NCBI GenBank assembly: GCA_963805645.1
Contig: CAWDVA010000010.1
Span: forward strand, 1-64,000
Reading direction: 5' to 3'
DNA length: 64,000 nucleotides
From: CAVXEH01 sp963805645
GTDB lineage: Bacteria; Chloroflexota; Limnocylindria; QHBO01
A model generated the notes under the pieces. That model made no database searches. It saw only the letters and a list, made by a program, of their open reading frames with translations, and was not told the origin of the DNA. How positions within the stretch are numbered: position 1 is the first letter of the stretch; the number at the start of each line of letters is the position of its first letter. The translations under genes and the position numbers were made by a program. Below are positions 39,152 to 49,032 of the stretch, in pieces.

Positions 39152-39592
39152 GTGGCGGCGACGCTGACGGACGCCACGCGGCCGCGCTTCGCGCACGCCA
39201 GCGAGGCGGAGTTCGCCCGGATCCTCGATTTCTACCGCGTGGCGTGGCGGTACGAGCCCGACGTCTTTCCCATCAGGTGGAACCCGAGCGGTGCCGTCAC
39301 CGAGTCGTTCGCCCCGGACTTCTACCTGCCCGAGATCGACCTCTACGTCGAGCTGACGACCCTGAAGCAGTCGCTCGTGCGGAAGAAGAACCGCAAGCTG
39401 CGCTCGATGCGTCTCCTGTACCCGGGGGTGCGGGTCAAGCTGCTGTACGCTCGCGACTTCAAGGCCCTCATGATCAAGTACGGACGGCACGACTTCATGG
39501 CCAAGGTCTTCCACGCCAATCTCCACAACGGCACCGGCCCGATGGCGCCTGATCCGCGCCCCGCGACCCGGGTCGCGGAGCCCGCCGCATGA
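39152..39592 (+). CDS. Small PD-(D/E)XK nuclease-like protein of unknown function
   Basis: From GTG 39152 it has 146 aa. The centre reads Ser-Phe-Ala-Pro-Asp-Phe-Tyr-Leu-Pro-Glu ... Leu-Tyr-Val-Glu-Leu-Thr-Thr-Leu-Lys, i.e. Asp, Glu and Lys spaced as in the PD-(D/E)XK nuclease core. Lys-Lys-Asn-Arg-Lys-Leu and Tyr-Ala-Arg-Asp-Phe follow. The arrangement resembles small restriction- or Vsr-like nucleases, but no target is known. The frame stays open up to ATG 39077, which lies upstream of the presumed -10 and is rejected. The stop overlaps the hpt start as ATGA, so the two proteins are made together. Confidence 0.65.
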   Translation: MAATLTDATRPRFAHASEAEFARILDFYRVAWRYEPDVFPIRWNPSGAVTESFAPDFYLPEIDLYVELTTLKQSLVRKKNRKLRSMRLLYPGVRVKLLYARDFKALMIKYGRHDFMAKVFHANLHNGTGPMAPDPRPATRVAEPAA

Positions 39593-40149
39593 CGATCCAC
39601 GACGACGTCTCCGAGGTGCTGCTGACCGAGGCGCAGCTGCAGGCGCGCATCGCGGAGCTGGGTCGCGAGCTTGGGGCCGACTACGCGGACCGGCAGCCGG
39701 TGCTCGTCTCCGTCCTGAAGGGCTCCATCGTGTTCCTCGCGGACCTGGTGCGCGCCACGGAGATCCCGCTCTCGGTGGACCTGATGGAGCTGTCGAGCTA
39801 CGGGTCCAGCACCGAGTCGAGCGGCCAGGTCCGGATCCTCAAGGACCTGTCGGGATCGATCAAGGACCGCGACGTCATCGTGGTGGAGGACATCATCGAC
39901 ACCGGGCTGACGCTGAACTACCTGCTCCGCTACCTCCACGACCGGGGACCCGCTTCCGTGCGGATCTGCTGCCTGCTCGACAAGCCGGCCCGCCGCCTGG
40001 CCGACATCGAGATCGATTACCGGGGCTTCACCATCCCGGACCTCTTCGTGGTCGGCTACGGGCTCGACTTCGACGAGCGGTACCGGAACCTGCCGTACAT
40101 CGGCGTCCTGCGTCCATCGGTCTACGGTGGGGCCGAGCCGGAGTCGTAG
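39589..40149 (+). CDS. hpt: Hypoxanthine-guanine phosphoribosyltransferase
   Basis: This purine salvage enzyme converts hypoxanthine or guanine plus PRPP to IMP or GMP. The 186-aa protein has Val-Leu-Lys-Gly-Ser near residue 42, the flexible-loop Met-Glu-Leu-Ser-Ser-Tyr at 66-71, and the PRPP motif Glu-Asp-Ile-Ile-Asp-Thr-Gly-Leu-Thr at 100-108. Val-Gly-Tyr-Gly-Leu-Asp-Phe-Asp-Glu and Tyr-Arg-Asn-Leu-Pro-Tyr-Ile-Gly near the end are the usual C-terminal signature. It is translationally coupled (ATGA) to the preceding nuclease-like gene and followed 3 bases later by a small membrane protein. Confidence 0.95.
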   Translation: MTIHDDVSEVLLTEAQLQARIAELGRELGADYADRQPVLVSVLKGSIVFLADLVRATEIPLSVDLMELSSYGSSTESSGQVRILKDLSGSIKDRDVIVVEDIIDTGLTLNYLLRYLHDRGPASVRICCLLDKPARRLADIEIDYRGFTIPDLFVVGYGLDFDERYRNLPYIGVLRPSVYGGAEPES

Positions 40150-40152
40150 CCC

Positions 40153-40581
40153 ATGCCCGAGGGAACTCGGCGTTTCCGATTCTTCGTGCTCCTCGGGAGC
40201 CTCCTCATGATCGTGTCCGGATTCCTGCCGTGGTGGCACGCCGGCGGCGACACCGTGAGCGGCGTCCAGCTTCCCGCCGCGACGGGCCTGGGGCTGGAGG
40301 GGGTGGGCCTCCTCATCTATGGAGCGGCCATCGGGTCCCTGGTCCTGCTCGACATCGGCTACATGCGCGGACGCTGGGGCTTCGTGCTCGACACGCCCTT
40401 CATCTACCTGCTCCTCGGCCTGCTGGCCGCCGGGGCGCTTCTCTACAAGGGCTGGCAGCTGTGGTCGGTGGGGTACCTGCCGCTCCCGCAGCGCTCGCCG
40501 GGCCTGGCGGTCGCGGCGGTGGGGATCGCGACCCTGCTGTACGGGGCCGGGACCGGGTTCGGGACGCGACGCGCCTGGTGA
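40153..40581 (+). CDS. Four-helix membrane protein of unknown function, 142 aa
   Basis: Start ATG 40153 comes 3 bases after the hpt stop. Hydrophobic segments at about 10-26, 48-68, 78-96 and 110-130 predict four helices, with a Trp-Trp-His-Ala-Gly-Gly-Asp loop after the first and a basic C-terminus. The pattern Gly-Phe-Leu-Pro-Trp-Trp at the end of helix 1 is common in small uncharacterised membrane proteins. No function can be assigned; the tight spacing suggests co-expression with hpt. Confidence 0.65.
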   Translation: MPEGTRRFRFFVLLGSLLMIVSGFLPWWHAGGDTVSGVQLPAATGLGLEGVGLLIYGAAIGSLVLLDIGYMRGRWGFVLDTPFIYLLLGLLAAGALLYKGWQLWSVGYLPLPQRSPGLAVAAVGIATLLYGAGTGFGTRRAW

Positions 40582-40591
40582 CGCTCGCGGC

Positions 40592-40726
40592 TCAACGGGC
40601 CGCCGGCAGCACCATCGGGCTGATGAAGAGCCAGCCCACGATCACCAGGACGATGATGGCGGCCAGGATGAGCATGGGCCGCACGTCCGGCCGGTAGTCG
40701 CGCGGGGGACGAGGCGGGGGAGCCAT
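40592..40726 (-). CDS. 44-residue single-pass membrane peptide at the end of the liv operon
   Basis: ATG 40726 is preceded by GGAGG with ideal spacing and lies 17 bases after the livF stop. The sequence begins MAPPPRPPRDYRPDVRPM, then one membrane helix (about 19-37, Leu-Ile-Leu-Ala-Ala-Ile-Ile-Val) and a short Pro-Met-Val-Leu-Pro end; TGA at 40592-40594. The signal is strong: a good ribosome binding site, a clean Pro/Arg cytoplasmic part and a single perfect helix in a position contiguous with livKHMGF. Short one-helix proteins often modulate a partner membrane complex, here perhaps LivHM. It converges on the 142-aa membrane protein gene 10 bases away. Confidence 0.65.
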   Translation of the reverse strand: MAPPPRPPRDYRPDVRPMLILAAIIVLVIVGWLFISPMVLPAAR

Positions 40727-40743
40727 GGGTCCTCCGGCCCGGC

Positions 40744-41499
40744 TCAGATCTCGCCCAGGTACGCCTGTCGCACCTGCTCGTTGGCGGCCAGGTTCTTCGC
40801 CGTGTCGGACAGGATGATGGTGCCGGTCTGCAGCACGTAGCCACGATGCGCCACGTTCAGGGCCATGAGCGCGTTCTGCTCCACCAGCAGCACCGTGGTG
40901 CCCTGGCTGTTGATGTCGGTGATGATCCGGAAGATCTGCTCCGTGAGGAGCGGCGAGAGCCCCATCGACGGCTCGTCCAGCAGCAGGACGCGGGGCCGTG
41001 CCATCAGCGCGCGACCGATGGCCAGCATCTGCTGCTCGCCCCCGGACATGGTCCCGGCCTTCTGGGTGCGGCGCTCGCGGAGCCGCGGGAAGAGGTCGTA
41101 GACGCGGGCCACGTCGTCCTCGATCGGCTCGTTGCCACGGCTGAAGGCCCCCATCTGCAGGTTCTCGTAGACGCTCATGCGGCTGAACACCCGCCGTCCC
41201 TCCGGCGAGTGGGCCACGCCCAGCTTGACGACCTCGTGGGCCGGGAGGGACTGGATCTCGCGCCCGTCCAGCCGGACCGTCCCGATGCGCGGCTTGTGCG
41301 TGCTGCTGATGGCCCGCAGGGTCGTGCTCTTGCCGGCGCCGTTGGAGCCGATGAGGGTCACCACCTCGCCGTCGTTGACGTGCATCGTCACGCCCTTGAG
41401 CGCCTCGATGTTGCCGTAGTAGACGTGCAGGTCGTTCAGCTCGAGAAGAGGCTGCTGGGGCGGATCGCCGGCTGCCGCCGGGGCTGGCTGCGTGGTCAT
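40744..41499 (-). CDS. livF: Branched-chain amino acid ABC transporter ATPase LivF
   Basis: This is a cytoplasmic ATPase of the HAAT-type importer for Leu/Ile/Val or related amino acids. Walker A is Gly-Ser-Asn-Gly-Ala-Gly-Lys-Ser-Thr, the signature Met-Ser-Gly-Gly-Glu-Gln-Gln-Met, Walker B Leu-Leu-Leu-Asp-Glu-Pro-Ser-Met-Gly-Leu-Ser-Pro (the Ser-Met-Gly-Leu-Ser run is typical of LivF), and the switch is Val-Glu-Gln-Asn. It overlaps livG by 4 bases. An Ala/Pro-rich N-terminal extension of about 15 residues precedes the domain. Length 251 aa. Confidence 0.94.
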   Translation of the reverse strand: MTTQPAPAAAGDPPQQPLLELNDLHVYYGNIEALKGVTMHVNDGEVVTLIGSNGAGKSTTLRAISSTHKPRIGTVRLDGREIQSLPAHEVVKLGVAHSPEGRRVFSRMSVYENLQMGAFSRGNEPIEDDVARVYDLFPRLRERRTQKAGTMSGGEQQMLAIGRALMARPRVLLLDEPSMGLSPLLTEQIFRIITDINSQGTTVLLVEQNALMALNVAHRGYVLQTGTIILSDTAKNLAANEQVRQAYLGEI

Positions 41500-42307
41500 G
41501 CGCTCGTCGCCTGCTTGCCCAGGTAGGCCTCGATGACCCGCGGGTTGGCGCGGATCTCCTCGGGGTCGCCCTCCGCGATCTTCTCGCCGTAGTCGAGGAC
41601 CGTGATTCGCTCGCTGACGCCCATCACCACCTTCATGTCGTGCTCGATGAGGAGAATGGAAAGGCCCAGCTGCTCGCGGAGCTGGGAGATCAGCTCCGTC
41701 GTCCGGCCCGTCTCCGCCGGGTTCATGCCGGCCGTGGGCTCGTCCAGGAGCAGGAGCTTGGGATCGCTGGCGAGGGCCCGCGCGATCTCCAGGCGGCGCT
41801 GGTCACCGTACGGCAGGTTCCGCGCCCACTCCTCCTCGTAGCGGTGCGGCAGACCCACGATGTCCAGCAGCTCGCGGGCCCGGTCCCGCGTCGCCGTCTC
41901 CTCGATGCGCGTGTGCGGGGTGCGCAGCACGCTGTTCCACCAGTGCGCGTGCATCCGCACGTGGCGCCCGACCATCACGTTCTCCAGGGTGGTCATGTCC
42001 CCGAAGAGACGGATGTTCTGGAACGTGCGCGCCACGCCCAGCTCCACGATCTCGTGCGGCGTGAGGCCCACGAGGCTCGACCCGTTGAAGGCGATGTCGC
42101 CGCTCGTCGGCTCCAGCATCCCGGTCAGCTGGTTGAAGAAGGTCGTCTTGCCGGCGCCGTTGGGCCCGATCAGCGACACGATGCCGCGCCGGGGGATGGC
42201 GAAATCGACGTCCTTGTTGGCCACCAGGCCGCCGAAGCGCATGGTCACCTTGGAGGCGACGAGGATGTCGTCGAGCGCCGGCGCCGGGCTGCTCATCTGC
42301 GCTCCGG

Positions 42308-42311
<4 letters not shown>
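41496..42311 (-). CDS. livG: Branched-chain amino acid ABC transporter ATPase LivG
   Basis: This is the second ATPase of the pair, 271 aa. Walker A is Gly-Pro-Asn-Gly-Ala-Gly-Lys-Thr-Thr; the LivG-specific signature Leu-Pro-Tyr-Gly-Asp-Gln-Arg-Arg-Leu-Glu-Ile-Ala-Arg-Ala replaces the usual LSGGQ. Walker B is Leu-Leu-Leu-Asp-Glu-Pro-Thr-Ala-Gly-Met-Asn-Pro and the switch is Ile-Glu-His-Asp-Met. Arg-Thr-Phe-Gln-Asn-Ile-Arg-Leu-Phe is the Q-loop region. It overlaps livF by 4 bases downstream and livM by 4 bases upstream, so stoichiometry is probably set by translational coupling. Confidence 0.94.
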
Positions 42312-44127
<1,816 letters not shown>

Positions 44128-44131
<4 letters not shown>

Positions 44132-45195
44132 GTGTTCTCCTTTCGGCCCAGGATGCCGCTGGGCCGGAAGATGAGGACCAGGACCAGGACCAGGAATGCG
44201 ACCACGTCCTTGAGCTGATTGACCGACGGGATCCCGAACCCGTCAAGGAGGAGATACGGGCCGACCGCCTCGAGGATCCCCAGCATGAGACCGCCCAGCA
44301 TGGCACCCACGATGTTGCCGATGCCGCCCAGGACCGCCGCGGTGAAGGCCTTGATGCCGGGCACGAAGCCCATGAAGTAGTTGACCTGGTTGAAGAGCAG
44401 GGTGTAGAGGATGCCCGCCGCGCCGGCGAGCAACCCGCCGATGGCGAAGGTGGTGAGGATCACGCGGTCGACATCGATGCCCATCATGGCCGCGACGTCC
44501 TTGTTCTCGCTGACCGCGCGCATGGCGCGCCCGGTCCGGGTGTGCTCCACGAACCACCACAGGCCCAGCATCATGGCGACGGCTCCGGCGACGACCACGA
44601 TCCGGGAGTAGGAGATCTCGACGTCGCCGAGCCGGATGCTTCCCTGGAACATGGTCCAGGTCGGATAGGCCTTCACCCCTGCGCCGTAGAGCCCGCGGAA
44701 CGTGTTCTCGAGGAAGAGCGAGGCACCGATGGCGGTGATGAGCGGCACGAGGCGCGGCGCGTTGCGCAGCGGCCGGTAGGCGACCCGCTCGAGCACAACG
44801 GCCACGAGCGCCGCGACGCCGCTTGAAACGAGCAGCACGATGATGAACGAGAGCAGCTCGTTCTGGGCCAGGAACCCGGACTTGGCCATGGCGTTGGCCG
44901 CGAAGTACGCGGTGAACGCGCCGGTCATGAACACGTCGCCGTGGGCGAAGTTGATCATGAACAGGATGCCGTAGACCAGGGTGTAGCCAAGGGCGAGCAG
45001 CGCGTAGACCGAGCCGAGAGAGAGGCCGGCGAGGATGAACGTGCCCCAGTCGCCGAGCGTGAAGCTGCCGCGCTGGATGGTGGCCCAGATGCCCACCACC
45101 GCGAAGATCACGACGGCCACCCGGAGAAGCGCCAGCACCAGGTCCACGAAGGACAGGTGCTCGTGGATGCCGAGCAGCCTGCGCACCATCCTCAT
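44128..45195 (-). CDS. livH: Branched-chain amino acid ABC transporter permease LivH
   Basis: This is the inner-membrane partner of LivM, 355 aa. After a 50-residue N-terminal extension the LivH pattern begins: Gly-Leu-Ser-Leu-Gly-Ser-Val-Tyr-Ala-Leu-Leu-Ala-Leu-Gly-Tyr-Thr and Phe-Ala-His-Gly-Asp-Val-Phe-Met. The coupling loop Gly-Arg-Ala-Met-Arg-Ala-Val-Ser-Glu-Asn and the later Phe-Thr-Ala-Ala-Val-Leu-Gly-Gly-Ile-Gly are present. It is separated from livK by a 127-base gap with a strong hairpin, which should reduce permease expression relative to the binding protein. Confidence 0.94.
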
Positions 45196-45256
45196 GCGTG
45201 CCCTCGCCTAGTTGATACCCCCACCAGGAGAAGCCGGCACCCGCGCCGGAACAAAG

Positions 45257-45291
45257 GATGCGGGTGAGCCGAGAGCCGGCTCACCCGCATC
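45257..45291 (-). terminator. Intra-operon hairpin between livK and livH
   Basis: GATGCGGGTGAGCC (45257-45270) and GGCTCACCCGCATC (45278-45291) form a perfect 14-bp stem with a 7-base loop. On the minus strand it is followed by CTTTGTT. It is a partial terminator or mRNA-stabilising end that would favour the upstream livK message. Confidence 0.75.
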
Positions 45292-45322
45292 GTTGATCAC
45301 AGAAGCGTTCAGCGTTGCCGGC

Positions 45323-46603
45323 TTACGGCCAGATCCGCTTGAAGGCTCCGTTGACGACCTGGGAGACGCTGATCTTCGGGTTGGCGCAGTCGCCGTTCGG
45401 ATCACAGGTCAGCGTACCGGTGATGCCCTGGAAACCGCTCGTCTGGAAGAACGCGTCCTTCAGGGCGGTGCGCGGGATGTACAGGTTCCCGGCCGAGTCC
45501 TTCAGCGCAACCTTCTCGATCGCGTCGAAGATCATGTTCGCCGCGTCGAACGCGTGCGCGTGGAACACGGAGATCGTCTGCGACTCGCCGGAGATCTCCT
45601 TGTACTTGGGCAGGAAGGTCGACTCGTAGAAGTCGCCGGAGAAGTTGAGGTCAGGACCGGAGAAGTACATTCCCTCAGCTGCCCCACCGGCGGCCGAGAG
45701 GAAGTCCGGGGTCAGGAGCCCGTCGGCTCCGGCCAGGACGGTGTTCTCCAGGCCAGAGGTCTGCTTCGCCTGCTGGGTGATCAGGGCACCCTCGGCGACG
45801 AAGATCGGGTAGTAGAGCATTTCCGGCTTCTGGGTGCCGATCTTGGTCAGGACGGAGTTGAAGTCGGTCTGGCCGACCGTGATGGCCTCCTGATCCGTGA
45901 TCGTCCCGTTGCACTTGCTCTTGAAGTTGTCCGCGAAGACCTGCTGGAGCTGCTGTGCGTACGGGCTGCCATCGTGGATGGTGGCGGCCGACTTGACCTT
46001 CAGCACGGTGCAGGCGAACTCCGCCATGGCGGCGCCCTGGACCTTGTCGTTGTGCGCGGTGCGCGCGTAGAACGGCTGGTGGGTCGCCGGATCGGTCAGC
46101 GACGGCGCCGTGTTCGACGGCGAGACGAGCAGGATGCCCGCCTGGCTGAGGATCTCGGCTGCCGGCACGCCGGCGCTCGAGCAGCTCGTGCCGACCACGG
46201 CGACGATGCTCGGATCAGCCTTCAACTGGTTCGCGGCAGCCGTCCCGCCATCGGCGCTGCAGCCGCCGTCGGTGTCGGTCTCCTTGACGTCGTGGCCCGC
46301 GACCTGGCCGCGCAGCGCGACGGCAACCTTCACGCCGTACTGGCTGTCGAGGCCAAGGGACGAGTTGGCGCCGCTGATGGCCAGCGCGGTGCCGATGTTG
46401 ATCGGATCGCTGGGACCGTATTCCACGCAGCCGAACGGATCAGCGGCGCAGGCTGTGGTCGGATCCGCCCCCGACGATGCCATCGCCGACGCTGCCCCCG
46501 AGTTGTTCGGCGTGGTGCTGCCGCCGCCGTTGTTGCTCGAGCAGGCAGCAAGGATGAGCAGCACAACGCTCAGGATGGCGCTCAGCCGAAAGAATCTGTG
46601 CAT
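45323..46603 (-). CDS. livK: Branched-chain amino acid-binding lipoprotein LivK
   Basis: This extracytoplasmic binding protein for the HAAT importer has 426 aa. The signal peptide ends in Ile-Leu-Ala-Ala-Cys (Cys about 21), so it is lipid-anchored. A Ser/Thr/Ala/Asn linker and then the type I periplasmic binding fold follow: Ile-Asn-Ile-Gly-Thr-Ala-Leu-Ala-Ile-Ser-Gly, Ala-Val-Val-Gly-Thr-Ser-Cys-Ser-Ser-Ala and Leu-Leu-Val-Ser-Pro-Ser-Asn-Thr-Ala-Pro, the amino-acid ligand loop. GGAGGAGA precedes the ATG. It is the first gene of livKHMGF; the specificity among branched-chain or other amino acids cannot be read from sequence. Confidence 0.92.
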   Translation of the reverse strand: MHRFFRLSAILSVVLLILAACSSNNGGGSTTPNNSGAASAMASSGADPTTACAADPFGCVEYGPSDPINIGTALAISGANSSLGLDSQYGVKVAVALRGQVAGHDVKETDTDGGCSADGGTAAANQLKADPSIVAVVGTSCSSAGVPAAEILSQAGILLVSPSNTAPSLTDPATHQPFYARTAHNDKVQGAAMAEFACTVLKVKSAATIHDGSPYAQQLQQVFADNFKSKCNGTITDQEAITVGQTDFNSVLTKIGTQKPEMLYYPIFVAEGALITQQAKQTSGLENTVLAGADGLLTPDFLSAAGGAAEGMYFSGPDLNFSGDFYESTFLPKYKEISGESQTISVFHAHAFDAANMIFDAIEKVALKDSAGNLYIPRTALKDAFFQTSGFQGITGTLTCDPNGDCANPKISVSQVVNGAFKRIWP

Positions 46604-46689
46604 CCGGTCTCCTCCAGGTGGCTCGGGACTGCGCTGCGCGCGAACCCGGGAAAGGTGCCGCGCATGATACTGGCGCCGTGCTCACCAAG

Positions 46690-46740
46690 GCAAGCAGTTT
46701 GCCGCTTGCGAAATGATAGCCGAGCGACAACCTCGAGGTT
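46690..46740. promoter_or_regulatory. livK promoter region with palindromes
   Basis: TATCAT on the minus strand (46718-46713) could be the -10 of livK. AACCTCGAGGTT (46729-46740) is a perfect 12-bp palindrome just upstream of it, and GCAAGC-N8-GCTTGC (46690-46709) lies just downstream. These are the expected positions for repressor or activator sites. No regulator is identified. The rest of the 246-base gap shows nothing more. Confidence 0.4.
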
Positions 46741-46849
46741 CATTGCGAGGCGTGCCCGGATGGCCCGAGGGGCTGAGGGCCCGCCCATGGTATCCTCTTG
46801 CGGGTACGTCATGCAGCCTCTCCGCTGCGTTTCGCTCCCGAGAGGTCCC

Positions 46850-47326
46850 ATGGAGGTATCTGTCCGAACCGCCCGACTGAGCGATGTCGACGCGGCCGTG
46901 CGCATACTCGCGCAGGGCGCCGATGACCGCGACGCCGCCGGGGACGACGCCGATCGCCTCCGACACCTGCTCTACGTTCCCGCCGCAACGGTCGTCGTTG
47001 CGGTCGCGGACCGCCGGCTGGTTGGCGTGGGCATCCTCTCGATCCGTCCATCCGTGCGTTCCGGACCCTTCGTCGGCGTTGTCGATGAGCTGGGAGTCGA
47101 TGGCACGGGGACGGCGGGGAGCGCCGCGGAGGCGCACGACGCCGCGCTTCGAGGTGAAGCGGCGAGCAGGTTGCTCGATCAGCTCATCACCTCGGCGCGC
47201 AACAAGGGCTGTTCGCGTGTGGAGGTCACCGATCCTCTCGCGTCTGCCGGAGCGGACCTGCTGGAGCAGGCCGGGTTCGAGCGGCGAGGGGCGCTCATGA
47301 GCCGCGCCATCGGTCTCATCGGCTGA
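46850..47326 (+). CDS. GNAT-family N-acetyltransferase
   Basis: The protein has 158 aa from ATG 46850, preceded by AGAGG. Start Val-Ser-Val-Arg-Thr-Ala-Arg-Leu-Ser-Asp-Val-Asp-Ala-Ala and the strands Val-Val-Val-Ala-Val-Ala-Asp-Arg-Arg-Leu-Val-Gly-Val-Gly are GNAT-like. So are Val-Asp-Glu-Leu-Gly-Val with a degenerate acetyl-CoA loop (Arg-Gly-Glu-Ala-Ala-Ser-Arg-Leu-Leu-Asp-Gln-Leu), Cys-Ser-Arg-Val-Glu-Val-Thr and Phe-Glu-Arg-Arg-Gly. A short insert lies between strand 4 and the loop. The acetyl acceptor is unknown. It is divergent from livK with a TATCCT candidate -10 about 60 bases upstream. Confidence 0.8.
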   Translation: MEVSVRTARLSDVDAAVRILAQGADDRDAAGDDADRLRHLLYVPAATVVVAVADRRLVGVGILSIRPSVRSGPFVGVVDELGVDGTGTAGSAAEAHDAALRGEAASRLLDQLITSARNKGCSRVEVTDPLASAGADLLEQAGFERRGALMSRAIGLIG

Positions 47327-47406
47327 GTCGTTCAGCCGGGCCGGGAGGGCGCGCCGAGCCGGGATTCCCCGCGCAGGCCACCAACCATTCATCAGGAGAA
47401 GCTCAG

Positions 47407-48948
47407 TTGAGCAAGAACGTGGCGCTCTTCATCGATGTCGCCAACATCTACTACGCCGCTCGCGGCCAGGACGTGGACGTGGACTATGTCGCGCTGCTCA
47501 AGCACGTGACCAAGGGACGCGACCTGATCCGGGCGTATGCCTACTCCGGGCTCGACCCGGAGAACGAGAACCAGCGCAAGTTCCTCGATTTCCTGTCGAA
47601 GAACGGCTACAAGGTCGTCCACAAGGACATCCGCAAGTTCGGCGACGGACGGGTCAAGGCCAACCTCGACATCGAGCTGGTGGTTGACCTGTTCCGCCTC
47701 CAGGACCGCATGGACATCGCGGTCATCGTCTCCGGCGACGGAGACTTCGCGTCCGCGATGCGCGCCCTTCAGGACGTGGGCGTGCGCTGCGAGGTGATCA
47801 GCTTCCGCCCGAACACGTCGTCCGACCTCATCGCGGTCGCCGACGAGTTCACCGACATCATGAAGATCACGGGCATCGGTCGCGGCAAGGGCAGCCGGAC
47901 CCCCAGCATGCCGGAGATGCCCGCCAAGGAGGTCAACCCCGAGTTCGGCTTCCGCGAGGCGTCGCGCGGGGTCGCCGCCGCCGCCATCGCAGCCCTGCGG
48001 GAGGGGGAGAAGCCGGCGCGCGCCACGCGACGTCGCTCCTCACGCGCGACCGAGGAGGCGCAAACAGCGGAGGCGCAGGCCGAGCCGCAGGAGTCCCCTG
48101 CGACCACGGCCGAGACCGTGACGGAGGGCGGGGACGCCGAGGGATCGCGCCGCCGTCGCCGCCGGCGGGGAGGCCGTGGCCGGGGCCGTGGCCGGGGCCG
48201 TGGCGAGTCGACGACCGGCGAGACCGGCGAGGCCGGCGAGGCCGGCGAAAGCGGCGAGATCGGCTGGCAGGAGTTCGACGACGTCAGCGCGCTGACGGAC
48301 CTGGGCGCGCCGGGCGACGAGCGCGACTACTCGTTCGAGGAGGCCGACGCGGAGACGCTGGCCGCCCTTGGGCTCTCGAGCGGGGATGCGGCGGCCGCCG
48401 CATCGGACGCAGCAGGTGCGAGCGGGACCCAGGAGCTCGCCGGAGCCCCCGCCACCAAGCGACGGAGCACGCGTGCGCGCGCGAGCCGGGCCGCCGAGAA
48501 GGGGGAGGGCGTGACGCCCGAGGCCCCGGAAGAGGCCTCGGCCGAAGCCGCGCCGGCCACGACGAAGCCGTCGCGCCGGCGGACCAGTCGCACGGCAGCC
48601 GGGGCCGGGTCGGCCAAGGAGACAGCCGCCGAATCAGGCGAGACGTCCGGGGAGCCCGCGCCCGAGCCTGACAAGCCGGCTCGGCGCACGCGCAGGACGA
48701 CCTCGTCCGGTGGTCGTGGCTCGGCCGCGAAGGCCGAGGCGACCGAGGAGCCGGCCGCCAAGACCACGCGAACTCGCACCACCCGGAGCCGCCGTACGAA
48801 GGCGACCGGCGGCGAGTCCGCCGCCGACACGAGCCAGACCGGTGATGCTCCCTCGGGAGAGTCCACCTCGTCGCCCGACGGCGACGCCGACGAGGGGATC
48901 TGGCAGCGCTTCCGGTCCGCGCGGGGAGGCTCGCGCCGCACGCGCTGA
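47407..48948 (+). CDS. NYN (LabA/DUF88) domain protein with long Arg/Gly-rich tail
   Basis: TTG 47407 with AGGAG upstream starts a 513-aa protein. Residues 3-160 are a NYN/PIN-like ribonuclease fold: Ala-Leu-Phe-Ile-Asp-Val-Ala-Asn-Ile-Tyr, Lys-Ala-Asn-Leu-Asp-Ile-Glu-Leu-Val-Val-Asp and Ile-Val-Ser-Gly-Asp-Gly-Asp-Phe, with the acidic metal ligands in place. Residues 165-513 are disordered: Arg/Ser blocks, a run of Arg-Gly repeats (about 256-266) like RGG RNA-binding tails, and Ala/Glu/Thr/Lys low-complexity sequence resembling an RNase E or Ku-type scaffold. RNA processing is therefore likely; the target is unknown. A perfect 34-bp palindrome ends the transcript. Confidence 0.82.
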   Translation: MSKNVALFIDVANIYYAARGQDVDVDYVALLKHVTKGRDLIRAYAYSGLDPENENQRKFLDFLSKNGYKVVHKDIRKFGDGRVKANLDIELVVDLFRLQDRMDIAVIVSGDGDFASAMRALQDVGVRCEVISFRPNTSSDLIAVADEFTDIMKITGIGRGKGSRTPSMPEMPAKEVNPEFGFREASRGVAAAAIAALREGEKPARATRRRSSRATEEAQTAEAQAEPQESPATTAETVTEGGDAEGSRRRRRRRGGRGRGRGRGRGESTTGETGEAGEAGESGEIGWQEFDDVSALTDLGAPGDERDYSFEEADAETLAALGLSSGDAAAAASDAAGASGTQELAGAPATKRRSTRARASRAAEKGEGVTPEAPEEASAEAAPATTKPSRRRTSRTAAGAGSAKETAAESGETSGEPAPEPDKPARRTRRTTSSGGRGSAAKAEATEEPAAKTTRTRTTRSRRTKATGGESAADTSQTGDAPSGESTSSPDGDADEGIWQRFRSARGGSRRTR

Positions 48949-48972
48949 GACCCCACGGGGGCTCCAGGCAAG

Positions 48973-49006
48973 GCAGGAGGCCGGCCCGTACGGGCCGGCC
49001 TCCTGC
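48973..49006. terminator. Bidirectional terminator, perfect 34-bp palindrome
   Basis: Bases 48973-49006 read the same on both strands: GCAGGAGGCCGGCCCG followed by its complement. It lies 24 bases after the NYN gene and 26 bases after the stop of the convergent YtxH-like gene, so it can end both transcripts. Confidence 0.8.
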
Positions 49007-49032
49007 GCGTGCGCCTGCTGGATACCCGGTCG

